Part shown: positions 25,945 through 35,134 of the stretch, in pieces
Position numbering within the stretch: the stretch's first letter is position 1
How the letters are laid out: every line of letters begins with the position of its first letter
Assembly: GCA_027065815.1 (NCBI GenBank)
Contig: JAMONL010000153.1
Coordinates: forward strand, 1-36,180
DNA from: Sulfurovum sp.
GTDB lineage: Bacteria > Campylobacterota > Campylobacteria > Campylobacterales > Sulfurovaceae
DNA: 36,180 nucleotides
Direction: 5' to 3'
Position numbers and translations under genes: made by a program
Notes under the pieces: model-generated
What the model was told of the DNA's origin: nothing
The model's input: only the letters and a program-made list of their open reading frames with translations
Databases searched by the model: none

Positions 25945-27411
25945 CTACAGAAAGTTTAACATTTCTCCTTTAATAGATTCTTTTTCTACGACAATAGTGT
26001 GTTTCACTTCTTTGTCAAACAGACCTTCGATCATCGACGGTATCGAAACATTTGCATGTGTTCGTACCCACTGTAAAGCTTCTTTGTCATCTTTAACTCC
26101 ATGACCAAGTGCCTTGGACACAGTTGTAGAGAATTTGGTCCACTCAGCTGTTGAATAGATCACGCTTGGAAGTTTTTCTTCTCTGAGTAGATCATACGCT
26201 TTCATACATGTGGCAGTATGTGGATCCATAATATACCCTTTTTTGGCATATTTCGCAATGACTGCTTCCCCCTCTTCATCATTGGAGAATGTCGCAGAAA
26301 AGTCTTCCTGCAAAGAAGCCAACTCTGCTGCTGTCAACGTATATTTACCTTCATTCGTCAAAGCATCCATTAATTCTTTGGTTCTTTGGGCACCAAATTT
26401 GTCAAACATCACACGTTCAATATTCGAAGATTTCAAAATATCCATTGCCGGTGATTCTGTTAGGATCAATTCTCTGTCAGTAAGATCATAAGTACCCATT
26501 GTGATCCAGTCTGTCAGTATATTGTTGATATTGGATGCGATCAGGATCTTTTCAACAGGCAGACCTGCTTTTTTTGCATAATATCCGCCCAAAGCATTAC
26601 CAAAGTTTCCGGAAGGTACGATCAGATAGATCTTATCACCCATTGCAATTTTACCGCTGCGTACCATTTCAAGGTAAGAATGAATGTGGTAAATGATCTG
26701 AAAAATGATACGCCCGAAATTTACCGAGTTTGCAGCAGAGAGTTTAATGTTCCGATCTTTCAGTTCTGCTTTGAAATCTTCTGAAGCAAGCAATTCTTTC
26801 AGGGCATGCTGCGTATCGTCAAAGTTTCCTTTGACTCCTATAACCTTAAGATTATCCGCATTTTCTGTCACCATTTGAAGTTTTTGAACGTCAGAAGTTC
26901 CCCCGTCAGGATAAAGGCAGGCAACTTTTACATTAGGCTGATCTTTGAATGTTTCAAGTGTTGCAGGTCCGGTATCACCGCTTGTTGCTGCCATAATAAG
27001 ATAGTTCTCATCTCTTTCTTGTGCCAGTTTGCTTAAAATATAGCCAAAAGGCTGTAACGCCATATCTTTAAAGGCACGTGTCGGCCCATGGTAGAGTTCA
27101 GAGACAAGGCAATCTTCTTCTATCTCTACGAGCGGAACCGGATTTGAAGGATCATCAAACGCATCATATCGGCTAAGTGCTTTTTCCAGAATTTCTGTTT
27201 CTATATCGATATTAAATGATTGTAATACATCCAAAGCAAGTGTTTTGTAGTCACTTGAGAGGTGTTGTATTAAAAACTCTTCACCCATAGCAGGCAATGC
27301 TTCCGGGACATATAGTCCGCCGTAACTGGCACTTGGAGAGAGTATAGCTTCCGAAAATGCTACGGAAGAAGACTTCTTTCCGTCATTTCCACGTGTTTCG
27401 ATAAATTGCAT
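25945..27411 (-). CDS. thrC: threonine synthase
   Basis: 488 aa; FIETRGNDGKKSSSVAFSEAILSPSASYGGLYVPE, ELYHGPTRAFKDMALQPFG, AATSGDTGPATLE, VPSGNFGNALGGYYAKK. Confidence 0.95.
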   Translation of the reverse strand: MQFIETRGNDGKKSSSVAFSEAILSPSASYGGLYVPEALPAMGEEFLIQHLSSDYKTLALDVLQSFNIDIETEILEKALSRYDAFDDPSNPVPLVEIEEDCLVSELYHGPTRAFKDMALQPFGYILSKLAQERDENYLIMAATSGDTGPATLETFKDQPNVKVACLYPDGGTSDVQKLQMVTENADNLKVIGVKGNFDDTQHALKELLASEDFKAELKDRNIKLSAANSVNFGRIIFQIIYHIHSYLEMVRSGKIAMGDKIYLIVPSGNFGNALGGYYAKKAGLPVEKILIASNINNILTDWITMGTYDLTDRELILTESPAMDILKSSNIERVMFDKFGAQRTKELMDALTNEGKYTLTAAELASLQEDFSATFSNDEEGEAVIAKYAKKGYIMDPHTATCMKAYDLLREEKLPSVIYSTAEWTKFSTTVSKALGHGVKDDKEALQWVRTHANVSIPSMIEGLFDKEVKHTIVVEKESIKGEMLNFL

Positions 27412-27441
27412 CTATTATCCTGTATTATTTATAGTGTTGCG

Positions 27442-27450
27442 ATTATATCA
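27442..27450 (-). promoter_or_regulatory. extended -10 promoter TGATATAAT for thrC
   Basis: Minus-strand TGATATAAT about 31 nt upstream of the thrC ATG. Confidence 0.45.
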
Positions 27451-27458
27451 AAAACTGT

Positions 27459-28655
27459 TTAATGTCTTTTAACCAACTTGATCATGTAAAAGTTTTTTTC
27501 CCTCCTGAAAGAGTTGGATTCTCCTACAACGATCACTGATCCATCACTCATACGCGCTGCACCGTGTGCGATATCTTTTCTCTCGCCTCCATAGACATGG
27601 GACCAGATCAATTCTCCGGCTCTATTGAGTGCCAGAATGTAGACACTGTGATTCCCCTCACCCAGAGAGTTTGTACCTCCGGCCAAAATGAACCCGCCGT
27701 CACGTGTGGTTGCTACGGCATTTCCGTAATCATAATATTTAAATCCGTAGATCTTGTGCCAGATCAGTTTCCCTTTGGCATCATATTTCATGACTGTAAG
27801 ATCCGACTGTTCACTTCCATATGAACGTGTTTTACCAATGGCGACAATACCCCCGTCCACTGTTGCGGTCACACCGTCAAGCATATCTTCATACTCTCCG
27901 CCATAGGTTTCTGCCCAAATCTGCTTACCATTCTGATCCATTTTCATTACAAAAAAGTCTGCATCTCCGGCACGCTCGATCTCTCGATATCCAACCATCA
28001 CGAACTGACCGTCACGCGTACGTGTCAATGCTTTCGCCACATCATCCTTGATACCGCCAACCGTATGTGCCGAGACCAGTTTACCATTCTTGTCAAGTTT
28101 TGCGATATAGACATTTTTATCGCCTTCACCGTAGGATTCACTGGATCCTACCACTAAGGCACCGCCATCATCCGTACCGGCAATACCACCGGCAAACTCA
28201 TCACGATCTCCGCCAATATTTGTTTCCCAAACAAGCTTGCCTTCAAGAGAGATCTTTGCAATATGCAGGTCATAATCATAGTTATCAGAGAAAGAATTTG
28301 AATGTCCCAGTACCAATATACTGCCATCTGCCGCACGGGAGATCGCTTTTCCTTCCTCTTTTTTCTTTCCGCCAAGCCATAAACGCCATTTCATCTCACC
28401 TTTTGAATTCATGCGTGTTACACAGATATCTGTACGTTTTGCTCCAAACGATTTACAAGTACCGACAATGGCAGAGTCACCATTTTCAAGGGCAACGATC
28501 CCATAGGCGATATCATCTTCTTTCCCTCCGTAAATCGTCTGCCACACTGCTTTGTATGCATCCTTTTTTACGACTTCATCAGGCCTTGCATCTGCTAAGC
28601 TTTGCAATGAAAGTGCCATGACAGCACAATATATAATAAATGATTTTTTTAACAT
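27459..28655 (-). CDS. secreted protein of about seven ~52-aa beta-propeller-like repeats
   Basis: 398 aa; signal peptide MLKKSFIIYCAVMALSLQSLADA; repeating W..xYGGxxxDxAxGIxxxxDGGxxVVGxSxSFG.....D.yv.K.D..GKLIW. Confidence 0.75.
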   Translation of the reverse strand: MLKKSFIIYCAVMALSLQSLADARPDEVVKKDAYKAVWQTIYGGKEDDIAYGIVALENGDSAIVGTCKSFGAKRTDICVTRMNSKGEMKWRLWLGGKKKEEGKAISRAADGSILVLGHSNSFSDNYDYDLHIAKISLEGKLVWETNIGGDRDEFAGGIAGTDDGGALVVGSSESYGEGDKNVYIAKLDKNGKLVSAHTVGGIKDDVAKALTRTRDGQFVMVGYREIERAGDADFFVMKMDQNGKQIWAETYGGEYEDMLDGVTATVDGGIVAIGKTRSYGSEQSDLTVMKYDAKGKLIWHKIYGFKYYDYGNAVATTRDGGFILAGGTNSLGEGNHSVYILALNRAGELIWSHVYGGERKDIAHGAARMSDGSVIVVGESNSFRREKNFYMIKLVKRH

Positions 28656-28718
28656 ATTTGATCCTTGACTTTTACAATTTATTTATTGATTATACTACAA
28701 GATGATCCATTTAAGTCT

Positions 28719-31589
28719 TTATTCTTCATTTTTATTCTGTTCTTGTACAAAAGTAATAAACCTTTCGCTGTCCATAGGTCTTGCAAAATAATATCCCTGC
28801 CCAATATCACATTCATGTTTACGTAAGAACATTTCCTGTTCCTGCGTTTCAATACCTTCAGCGATTACCTGGTATCCCAGGCTTTTAGACAAAGCAATAA
28901 TTGCTTTGGAGACTTCTGCATCATGTGAATCACCTGGTAGATCCTTGATAAATGATTTATCTATTTTGATCGTATCCAAAGCAAGACTTTTCATATAACT
29001 CATGGAAGAGTATCCTGTACCAAAATCATCAATAGATATACGACAGCCGATATTGCGGAGATCTTCAAGAATGGTAAGATTGGTTATTGAATATTCCATA
29101 ATAAAACGCTCCGTGATCTCCAGCTCTATTTTATGGGCAGGAATACCTACTTTTAAGATGATCTTCTTAAGTTGCTCAAAAATATCATCTTCTCTGAACT
29201 GAATACTTGAAATATTGATAGCAATACTCTCTATATTCAGTCCCATTTCCTGCCATCGCATATACTCTTTACATGCTTCTTCAAAAACATAATATCCTAT
29301 CTTAACGATAATGCCGGTCTCTTCTGCGACTGAAATAAAATCATTCGGAGAGATCCATCCGAGATTTTCATTATGCCATCTTAATAATGCTTCAGCACCA
29401 CATATTTTTCGGTTATTCAAAGAGTACTGTGGCTGATAATAGAGTATGAATTCGTTTCTTTCAATCGCATGGAGAAGTTCTTGTTCCATATTAAGACGCT
29501 CTTTTACATCCAAAGAAAGTTGTTTGGTATAGAACTGGTAATTGTCTTTTCCTTTGTCTTTTGCATGATACATTGCAGAATCTGCATGCTTGATGATCTC
29601 ATTTCTGTCATCACCATCGTCAGGATAGATCGCTATACCAATACTTGCAGTAGTATAGAGATGGTAGTCTTGTACTTCTATCACTTCTCTGATGACCGAA
29701 AGTATTGCATCTGCCAATCTGCCTATATATTTCTTTTCCTGTACAGAATTGACAATTACAACAAATTCATCACCCCCGATCCGTGCCAACAGATCATTTT
29801 TACCCAGGACTTTTTTAATACGCATGGAAAGTTCGATCAATATTGCATCTCCGACATGATGCCCCAATGTATCATTGATCACTTTAAATCTATCCAGATC
29901 AATAAAGAGAATAGACACTTTGACACAGCTGATCTTTGCAATATCCAAGATATCAGAGATCTTTCTTTCAAAATCTGCGCGATTTGGAAGATGTGTCAAA
30001 CTGTCATGATAAGCAAGATATTCTGCCCTCGCCTCCATCTCAATGATCTCTTCAAGATTGGTATAAATAGCAACAAAGTTCTGGATCTCCTCATTCTCAT
30101 TCTTCACCACTGCAATGGTAAGCCATATGGGAATATTCTTTCCACTCTTTGCTCTATTTTCAACCCTGCCGGACCATCTTCCTTTTGACAATAGTTGATA
30201 CCACATTTTTTTATAAAAAACTTCATCTTCTTTCAAAGACATGATCACCGTCGGTTCTTGACCCCGCAGCTCTTCTTCACTGTAACCGAAAAGATCAGAA
30301 AAAGCAGGATTGACAGAAACGATCTTTTTGTTTTCATCGGTAATGATAATACCATCCCCGATACTCTCATAAACCGTAGCAGCTTGCTGTAAAATTTTTT
30401 GCTGTTTTATATATTCCGTAACATCCAGCTTGATAGCCAGATACTGTACCAATTCACCATCCATGAATATGGGCACGATGGAAGCTCTTTCATAAAGCAG
30501 AGAACCATCTTTTCTCCTATTTATCAATTCTCCCTGCCACTTCTCTCCCCGATCCAGGGTTTCATTCAGATTTTTATACACCTCCGGATTGACTAGGTTG
30601 GATTTAAGGATATTGGGGTTCTCTCCATAAACTTCTTCTTTTGTATACCCGGATTGCACTTCAAATGCATCATTGACATACTGAATATGCCGATCTGTAT
30701 CGGTAATGACAATAGCATTGGCACTGTTTTCAATCGCATAACGGAAAGCAAGTAGCTCTTTTGCTGCCTTTTTAACACGGGCATAACTGAAGATCAGAAG
30801 AAGCAAAATGAAAAACGCCAATGCAAAGAAACCTATACCGATCATTTTTTGCTCTTCACGAACATTATTGTAAAGCAGGCTCATCTCATTGGACAGATGG
30901 GTGATCATATCAGCAAGTTTTATATTTGAATTTTCTTCTATAAGCGCTTTCAACTCTTTGACATTAACAGCAAAGTTTTCAAGATGCAAAAAGAGATACT
31001 GAAAGAGTTTATTCTCACGCATATATACTTTAAGTGAGCCAATCAACCTGTAGAACTCTGCTTTGTCATAAGGCATATCCATATAGATCTGCCCCACATT
31101 AAAAAAGAGTGCATTGACCAGATCAAGTTTTTCAGGATCATCTTTATAATGCAATGTGATCGTTTTTTTAAGATCATACATCGTATGCAGGGAATTGGTC
31201 AGATTCGCATTGAGTGCTTCAAAACGTATCAAGAGATCTTTTTTTTTGGCATAAGCATCTTCCAACGTTATGAAATCATCATAGATATGTTCCCCGAATT
31301 CATCTCTCAATGCACTCTTTTTGAGAAATTTTATCATCTCATCCAATGCTTTGGAAATACGGCTTGTCTCATCATGGTCAATATAGCGGTATTCTTGAAA
31401 AAAGATGGTATCCCACTGATGTTCCAATGTATTCATTTCCTGGAGAGTTTGGCGGTACTCATCATAATGACGTATGTTCCGATCCCCCTGAATCAGATAA
31501 TAAAAGAGGAAAGAGAGGATGATGGCAAAGAACGCAAAAAACAGATAAAAGTTATCTATTTTGGTTCGCATTCTTTTTATTGTTTTCAT
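28719..31589 (-). CDS. membrane-bound PAS-PAS-GGDEF-EAL protein (c-di-GMP cyclase/phosphodiesterase)
   Basis: 956 aa; two TM segments flanking a helical sensor region, PAS pattern ANAIVITDTDRHIQYVNDAFEVQSGYTKEE and second PAS, ARIGGDEFVVIV, GAEALLRWHN, ISIDDFGTGYSSMSYMK, VIAEGIET. Confidence 0.95.
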   Translation of the reverse strand: MKTIKRMRTKIDNFYLFFAFFAIILSFLFYYLIQGDRNIRHYDEYRQTLQEMNTLEHQWDTIFFQEYRYIDHDETSRISKALDEMIKFLKKSALRDEFGEHIYDDFITLEDAYAKKKDLLIRFEALNANLTNSLHTMYDLKKTITLHYKDDPEKLDLVNALFFNVGQIYMDMPYDKAEFYRLIGSLKVYMRENKLFQYLFLHLENFAVNVKELKALIEENSNIKLADMITHLSNEMSLLYNNVREEQKMIGIGFFALAFFILLLLIFSYARVKKAAKELLAFRYAIENSANAIVITDTDRHIQYVNDAFEVQSGYTKEEVYGENPNILKSNLVNPEVYKNLNETLDRGEKWQGELINRRKDGSLLYERASIVPIFMDGELVQYLAIKLDVTEYIKQQKILQQAATVYESIGDGIIITDENKKIVSVNPAFSDLFGYSEEELRGQEPTVIMSLKEDEVFYKKMWYQLLSKGRWSGRVENRAKSGKNIPIWLTIAVVKNENEEIQNFVAIYTNLEEIIEMEARAEYLAYHDSLTHLPNRADFERKISDILDIAKISCVKVSILFIDLDRFKVINDTLGHHVGDAILIELSMRIKKVLGKNDLLARIGGDEFVVIVNSVQEKKYIGRLADAILSVIREVIEVQDYHLYTTASIGIAIYPDDGDDRNEIIKHADSAMYHAKDKGKDNYQFYTKQLSLDVKERLNMEQELLHAIERNEFILYYQPQYSLNNRKICGAEALLRWHNENLGWISPNDFISVAEETGIIVKIGYYVFEEACKEYMRWQEMGLNIESIAINISSIQFREDDIFEQLKKIILKVGIPAHKIELEITERFIMEYSITNLTILEDLRNIGCRISIDDFGTGYSSMSYMKSLALDTIKIDKSFIKDLPGDSHDAEVSKAIIALSKSLGYQVIAEGIETQEQEMFLRKHECDIGQGYYFARPMDSERFITFVQEQNKNEE

Positions 31590-32518
31590 AATCGATTCTT
31601 CTTGACACTCTGAGGTAATTCTCCGGTTAACGACTTAAGGAAAGCCACGATCTTTTCGATCTCTTCCTCAGACATATATCTGCCAAGTTGATGTTCTGAC
31701 ATTATCTCTACTGCCTCTTTAAGCGTATCCGCACGGCCATCATGCATATACGGAGCGGTCAATGCTACATTTCTCAGTGACGGCACTTTAAAAACAAATT
31801 TGTCTTCTTCCTGTTTGGTAATATTATAACGTCCCAACGCACTGCTGTTGGCATCTTTAAAAATACCGAATTTGTTATAAAAATTCCCTCCTACATTGAC
31901 ACCATTATGACAGACGATACAGCCCTTGGATTTAAAAAGTCCGTACCCCTCTTCTGCCTCCGAACCGATCGCATTCTTTTCTCCCTTAAGATAACGGTCA
32001 AAAGGTGCATTAGGCGTAATGAGTGTCTTTTCATACTCTGCAATGGCATCAGCAACATTCTCTTCAGTGATACCATCGGCATATACAGCTGCAAAATCTG
32101 AAAGATACATTGTATTCTGTTTCAGTTTTTCTACAGTCTGTGCCATGGTCATGTTCATTTCCACCGGATTCTCTATTGGTCCAAAGACCTGTGCTTTCAG
32201 ATCTTCGGCACGACCATCCCAGAATTGACGAAAATTAAAGACGGCATTATAAACGGTTGGCGCATTAATATTCCCTTCCTTACCATTGACTCCAATAGAA
32301 AACTTCCGACCGTCATCTCCTCCATTTTCAAGATCATGGCAACTGGCACAAGAAATTGTACCATCTGCAGATAGCTGAGGATCAAAAAAAAGTTTCTGCC
32401 CCAGTGCTGTTTTTTCCTGGTCTACATTCATACTTTGGGGAATCGGTTTGATAGGAGCAGATAAAACCGTACTGAAAAATACAGAAAGCAGCAAAATGAT
32501 CTTTCCAAACAGATTCAT
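31586..32518 (-). CDS. di-haem cytochrome c peroxidase family protein
   Basis: 310 aa; signal peptide, ALGQKLFFDPQLSADGTISCASCHDLENGG, NAPTVYNAVFNFRQFWDGRAEDL, SKGCIVCHNG, VPSLRNVALTAPYMHDGRADTLKEAVEIM. Confidence 0.95.
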   Translation of the reverse strand: MNLFGKIILLLSVFFSTVLSAPIKPIPQSMNVDQEKTALGQKLFFDPQLSADGTISCASCHDLENGGDDGRKFSIGVNGKEGNINAPTVYNAVFNFRQFWDGRAEDLKAQVFGPIENPVEMNMTMAQTVEKLKQNTMYLSDFAAVYADGITEENVADAIAEYEKTLITPNAPFDRYLKGEKNAIGSEAEEGYGLFKSKGCIVCHNGVNVGGNFYNKFGIFKDANSSALGRYNITKQEEDKFVFKVPSLRNVALTAPYMHDGRADTLKEAVEIMSEHQLGRYMSEEEIEKIVAFLKSLTGELPQSVKKNRL

Positions 32519-32535
32519 ACTTTCTCCCCACTTTT

Positions 32536-33387
32536 TTAAAGTTCTATACAGGTTCCGACACCTGAGCTTGTCAGTATTTCCAGTAACAAGGAGTGTTCCA
32601 CTCTTCCGTCAATAATGTGTGCTTTTTTCACACCGCCTCTCAAGGCTTCAATACAGGCGTCTACTTTGGGTACCATGCCACCCTGGATCGTCCCGTCCTC
32701 TTTCAGAGCTTCTGTTGTTGAAATATCGAGATTGGTAATGAGTGCCATCTCTTTATCCAGTACCCCAGCCGTATCGGTCAGAAAAAGCACTTTCCTTGCT
32801 TCCAGTGCTACAGCGATCTGGGAAGCAGCAAGATCCGCATTGATGTTAAACCCAGGATGTCCCACACTTGAACTTGAAGCAATAGGTGCGATGACCGGGA
32901 CGAACCCATCATTGATAATATTATTTACAATTTCCGGATTCACATTCTCTATGATCCCGGTATACCCAAAATTATTAAAATCTTTAGCTCTTGCTTCAAG
33001 AAATTTTCCGTCTTTCCCTGAAATACCGATCGCTTTGGCACCATGGTTGTTCAGTAAGGAGACAATCTCTTTATTGATCTCTCCACTGAGTACCATTTCT
33101 GCAATACGCATGACCTCTTTGGTTGTGACACGCTGACCATCCACGAATTTCGTATCCACACCAAGATCAGAAAGCAGATCCGTAATACTTTTCCCACCAC
33201 CATGCACAATGATCGGTTTCATACCCACAAGGTGAAGCAAAACAATATCCTGAGCGAACTGCTCTTTTAAAGCATTGCTGGTCTGCGCAGAACCACCGTA
33301 TTTTATAACGATCTTTTCATTTGAGAATTTTTTGATGAAGGGAAGGGCATCAAGAAGTGTTTTAACGACATCTATTTTGGCTTGCAT
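32536..33387 (-). CDS. argB: acetylglutamate kinase
   Basis: 283 aa; IVIKYGGSAQ, LLHLVGMKPIIVHGGGKSI, GHPGFNINADLAASQIA, FLTDTAGVLD, GGMVPKVDACIEALRGGVKKAHIIDGRVEHSLLLE. Confidence 0.96.
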   Translation of the reverse strand: MQAKIDVVKTLLDALPFIKKFSNEKIVIKYGGSAQTSNALKEQFAQDIVLLHLVGMKPIIVHGGGKSITDLLSDLGVDTKFVDGQRVTTKEVMRIAEMVLSGEINKEIVSLLNNHGAKAIGISGKDGKFLEARAKDFNNFGYTGIIENVNPEIVNNIINDGFVPVIAPIASSSSVGHPGFNINADLAASQIAVALEARKVLFLTDTAGVLDKEMALITNLDISTTEALKEDGTIQGGMVPKVDACIEALRGGVKKAHIIDGRVEHSLLLEILTSSGVGTCIEL

Positions 33388-34310
33388 TATTTTGAACCTT
33401 TGTTTCTATATGTTTGAATATATTGATCAATGAGAGCAAATACCTCATCTTTGATCTCTAATTTTAACTTCATTTTTGAGAGGGGCAACTTAAAGCCTTT
33501 CATTTTGACCCTGTCTTTCTCCGTAACAAGCAGCGTTTCGGCACCATACTCCTGCATTTGACGCCTCAGCTGTTCTTTGTCAAAATAGGCATGGTCTTCC
33601 AGATACACTTTCCCGACAACATTTTTTGGCAAATACGGGTCAAGCCTCTGCGGATTTGAGATCGCTGTAACCAAGAGCATTTTGCTACTGAGATCTTCCA
33701 AAGTTATTTTTCGAATAAAATCCTTCTCTTCTTTCAAAACAAGATCTGCATACACATTCATGAACCAGAACTCTCTGAAGGCACCTGAGGGGAAAGGAAA
33801 ATAGTTCTTGACCTCCTTGGGCTCCAGAAGTATTTCAAACTTTTCTATGTCAACACGGTTAAATCCGTCATCGAGGATGATGAGTTCAGCACCCTGCTCT
33901 TTTGCCAGTGTAATGGCTTTTGAGCGGTTCTCACTGACGATCACGGAAGCTTTGGGAAGAGAGATCGCCATCAGCATCGCTTCATCCCCACTATCTTTTA
34001 CTGTACACAGAATGTCACCTTTACTACTGACCTGAACCAGGTTTTTACTCTGTCTGCCGTATCCTCTGGAAACAACTGCAACCTTTTCATACCGAGAAGC
34101 CAATGCAATGACAAAAGGGGTTTTACCGCTGCCGCCTACTACAAGATTACCAATACTGATGATAGGCAGGCCAAAAGACTTTTTCACCACGAACAGACGT
34201 CTGAAATACATGACAAGTCCATAAACCAGAGAGAGCGGTGAGAGGAGTATGATAATGATATAGTGATACCATTTTGGATCAAACATCATTTTTTCTATAA
34301 AACTATTCAT
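33387..34310 (-). CDS. lpxK: tetraacyldisaccharide 4'-kinase; likely start is the internal ATG (MNSFIEKMMF)
   Basis: ORF 33387..34376; LPIISIGNLVVGGSGKTPFVIALA, VAVVSRGYGRQSK, GDEAMLMA, LIILDDGFN. The first 22 codons of the ORF overlap the upstream gene and do not resemble LpxK. Confidence 0.92.
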   Translation of the reverse strand: MNSFIEKMMFDPKWYHYIIIILLSPLSLVYGLVMYFRRLFVVKKSFGLPIISIGNLVVGGSGKTPFVIALASRYEKVAVVSRGYGRQSKNLVQVSSKGDILCTVKDSGDEAMLMAISLPKASVIVSENRSKAITLAKEQGAELIILDDGFNRVDIEKFEILLEPKEVKNYFPFPSGAFREFWFMNVYADLVLKEEKDFIRKITLEDLSSKMLLVTAISNPQRLDPYLPKNVVGKVYLEDHAYFDKEQLRRQMQEYGAETLLVTEKDRVKMKGFKLPLSKMKLKLEIKDEVFALIDQYIQTYRNKGSK

Positions 34311-35121
34311 CACAAACCTTTGCACCCAGTTTTTTGATCTCGATACAGTTAAACCCTGCCTCTTTTCTTGCTTCAACGTTAATATGCGGACGGTGCTTTG
34401 ACATCAGTTTATAACGCTTAAGTATTTCGAAATAGACGGAAGTATCCAATCCCTCTTTCTCACAGAGATATTTGAACCATTTATCACCTTTATGCACATG
34501 CCCAATCTCTTCATCATAAATGATGTTCAAAGTATCTATCAGCTTTTTAACCACAGGATTTTTACGTTTATTATCCAGTTTTTTGATGATCTGAGGATTC
34601 ACATCCAACCCGGAAGCTTCATAATAACGCGGTATGATCGCCATACGGTCAAGAATACTGTGTGCCGTATGTTCTGCTGCATCAAAAAGCCCGCAATGCA
34701 CAGGAAAATCTCCGTAACTGTAATCCAACTCTGTCAACAGCGTAGAGAGCATCTTATAGTGACGTATCTCATCTGAAGCCACTTCCAGCCAATCGATCTT
34801 ATATGCCACAGGCATATCTGGGAAACGGTACACAGCATCCAAGGCAAGATCGATCGCAGAGTATTCTATATGTGCAATAGCATGCACAAGTGTGGCAAGG
34901 CCTTCAGGATTGTCAAAATCTTTTCTTGCCGGTAATTGTCTAGGATCGACAATGCGACACTTTGAAGCATAGGAAGGTTTTTCAAAATGAAGAGGAATAA
35001 AGCCTTCCTCACAACTAACCTGATTTTGGTTACAATACTGCAAACATTGAAGTGTCATTTTTTCTTTGAAAACAATATCATCAGAAAGAATCACTTCTTC
35101 CAATACTTTGTAAAAATTCAT
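34303..35121 (-). CDS. DUF455 family ferritin-like di-iron protein
   Basis: 272 aa; ATLVHAIAHIEYSAIDLALDAVYRFPDMP, DWLEVASDEIRHYKMLSTLL, HTAHSILDRMAIIPRYYEASGLDVNP, IYDEEIGHVHKGDKWF. Confidence 0.88.
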   Translation of the reverse strand: MNFYKVLEEVILSDDIVFKEKMTLQCLQYCNQNQVSCEEGFIPLHFEKPSYASKCRIVDPRQLPARKDFDNPEGLATLVHAIAHIEYSAIDLALDAVYRFPDMPVAYKIDWLEVASDEIRHYKMLSTLLTELDYSYGDFPVHCGLFDAAEHTAHSILDRMAIIPRYYEASGLDVNPQIIKKLDNKRKNPVVKKLIDTLNIIYDEEIGHVHKGDKWFKYLCEKEGLDTSVYFEILKRYKLMSKHRPHINVEARKEAGFNCIEIKKLGAKVCDE

Positions 35122-35134
35122 AAGGAATTATATC

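Noticed and set aside
28067-28621. 184-aa plus-strand ORF and neighbour 27821..28051
   Set aside because: Antisense to the repeat-rich propeller gene; the His/Arg/Tyr repeats reflect the repeats on the other strand.
29469-30188. 239-aa ORF on the plus strand
   Set aside because: Antisense to the well-supported GGDEF-EAL gene; His/Phe/Ile/Cys-rich shadow translation with no recognisable domain.
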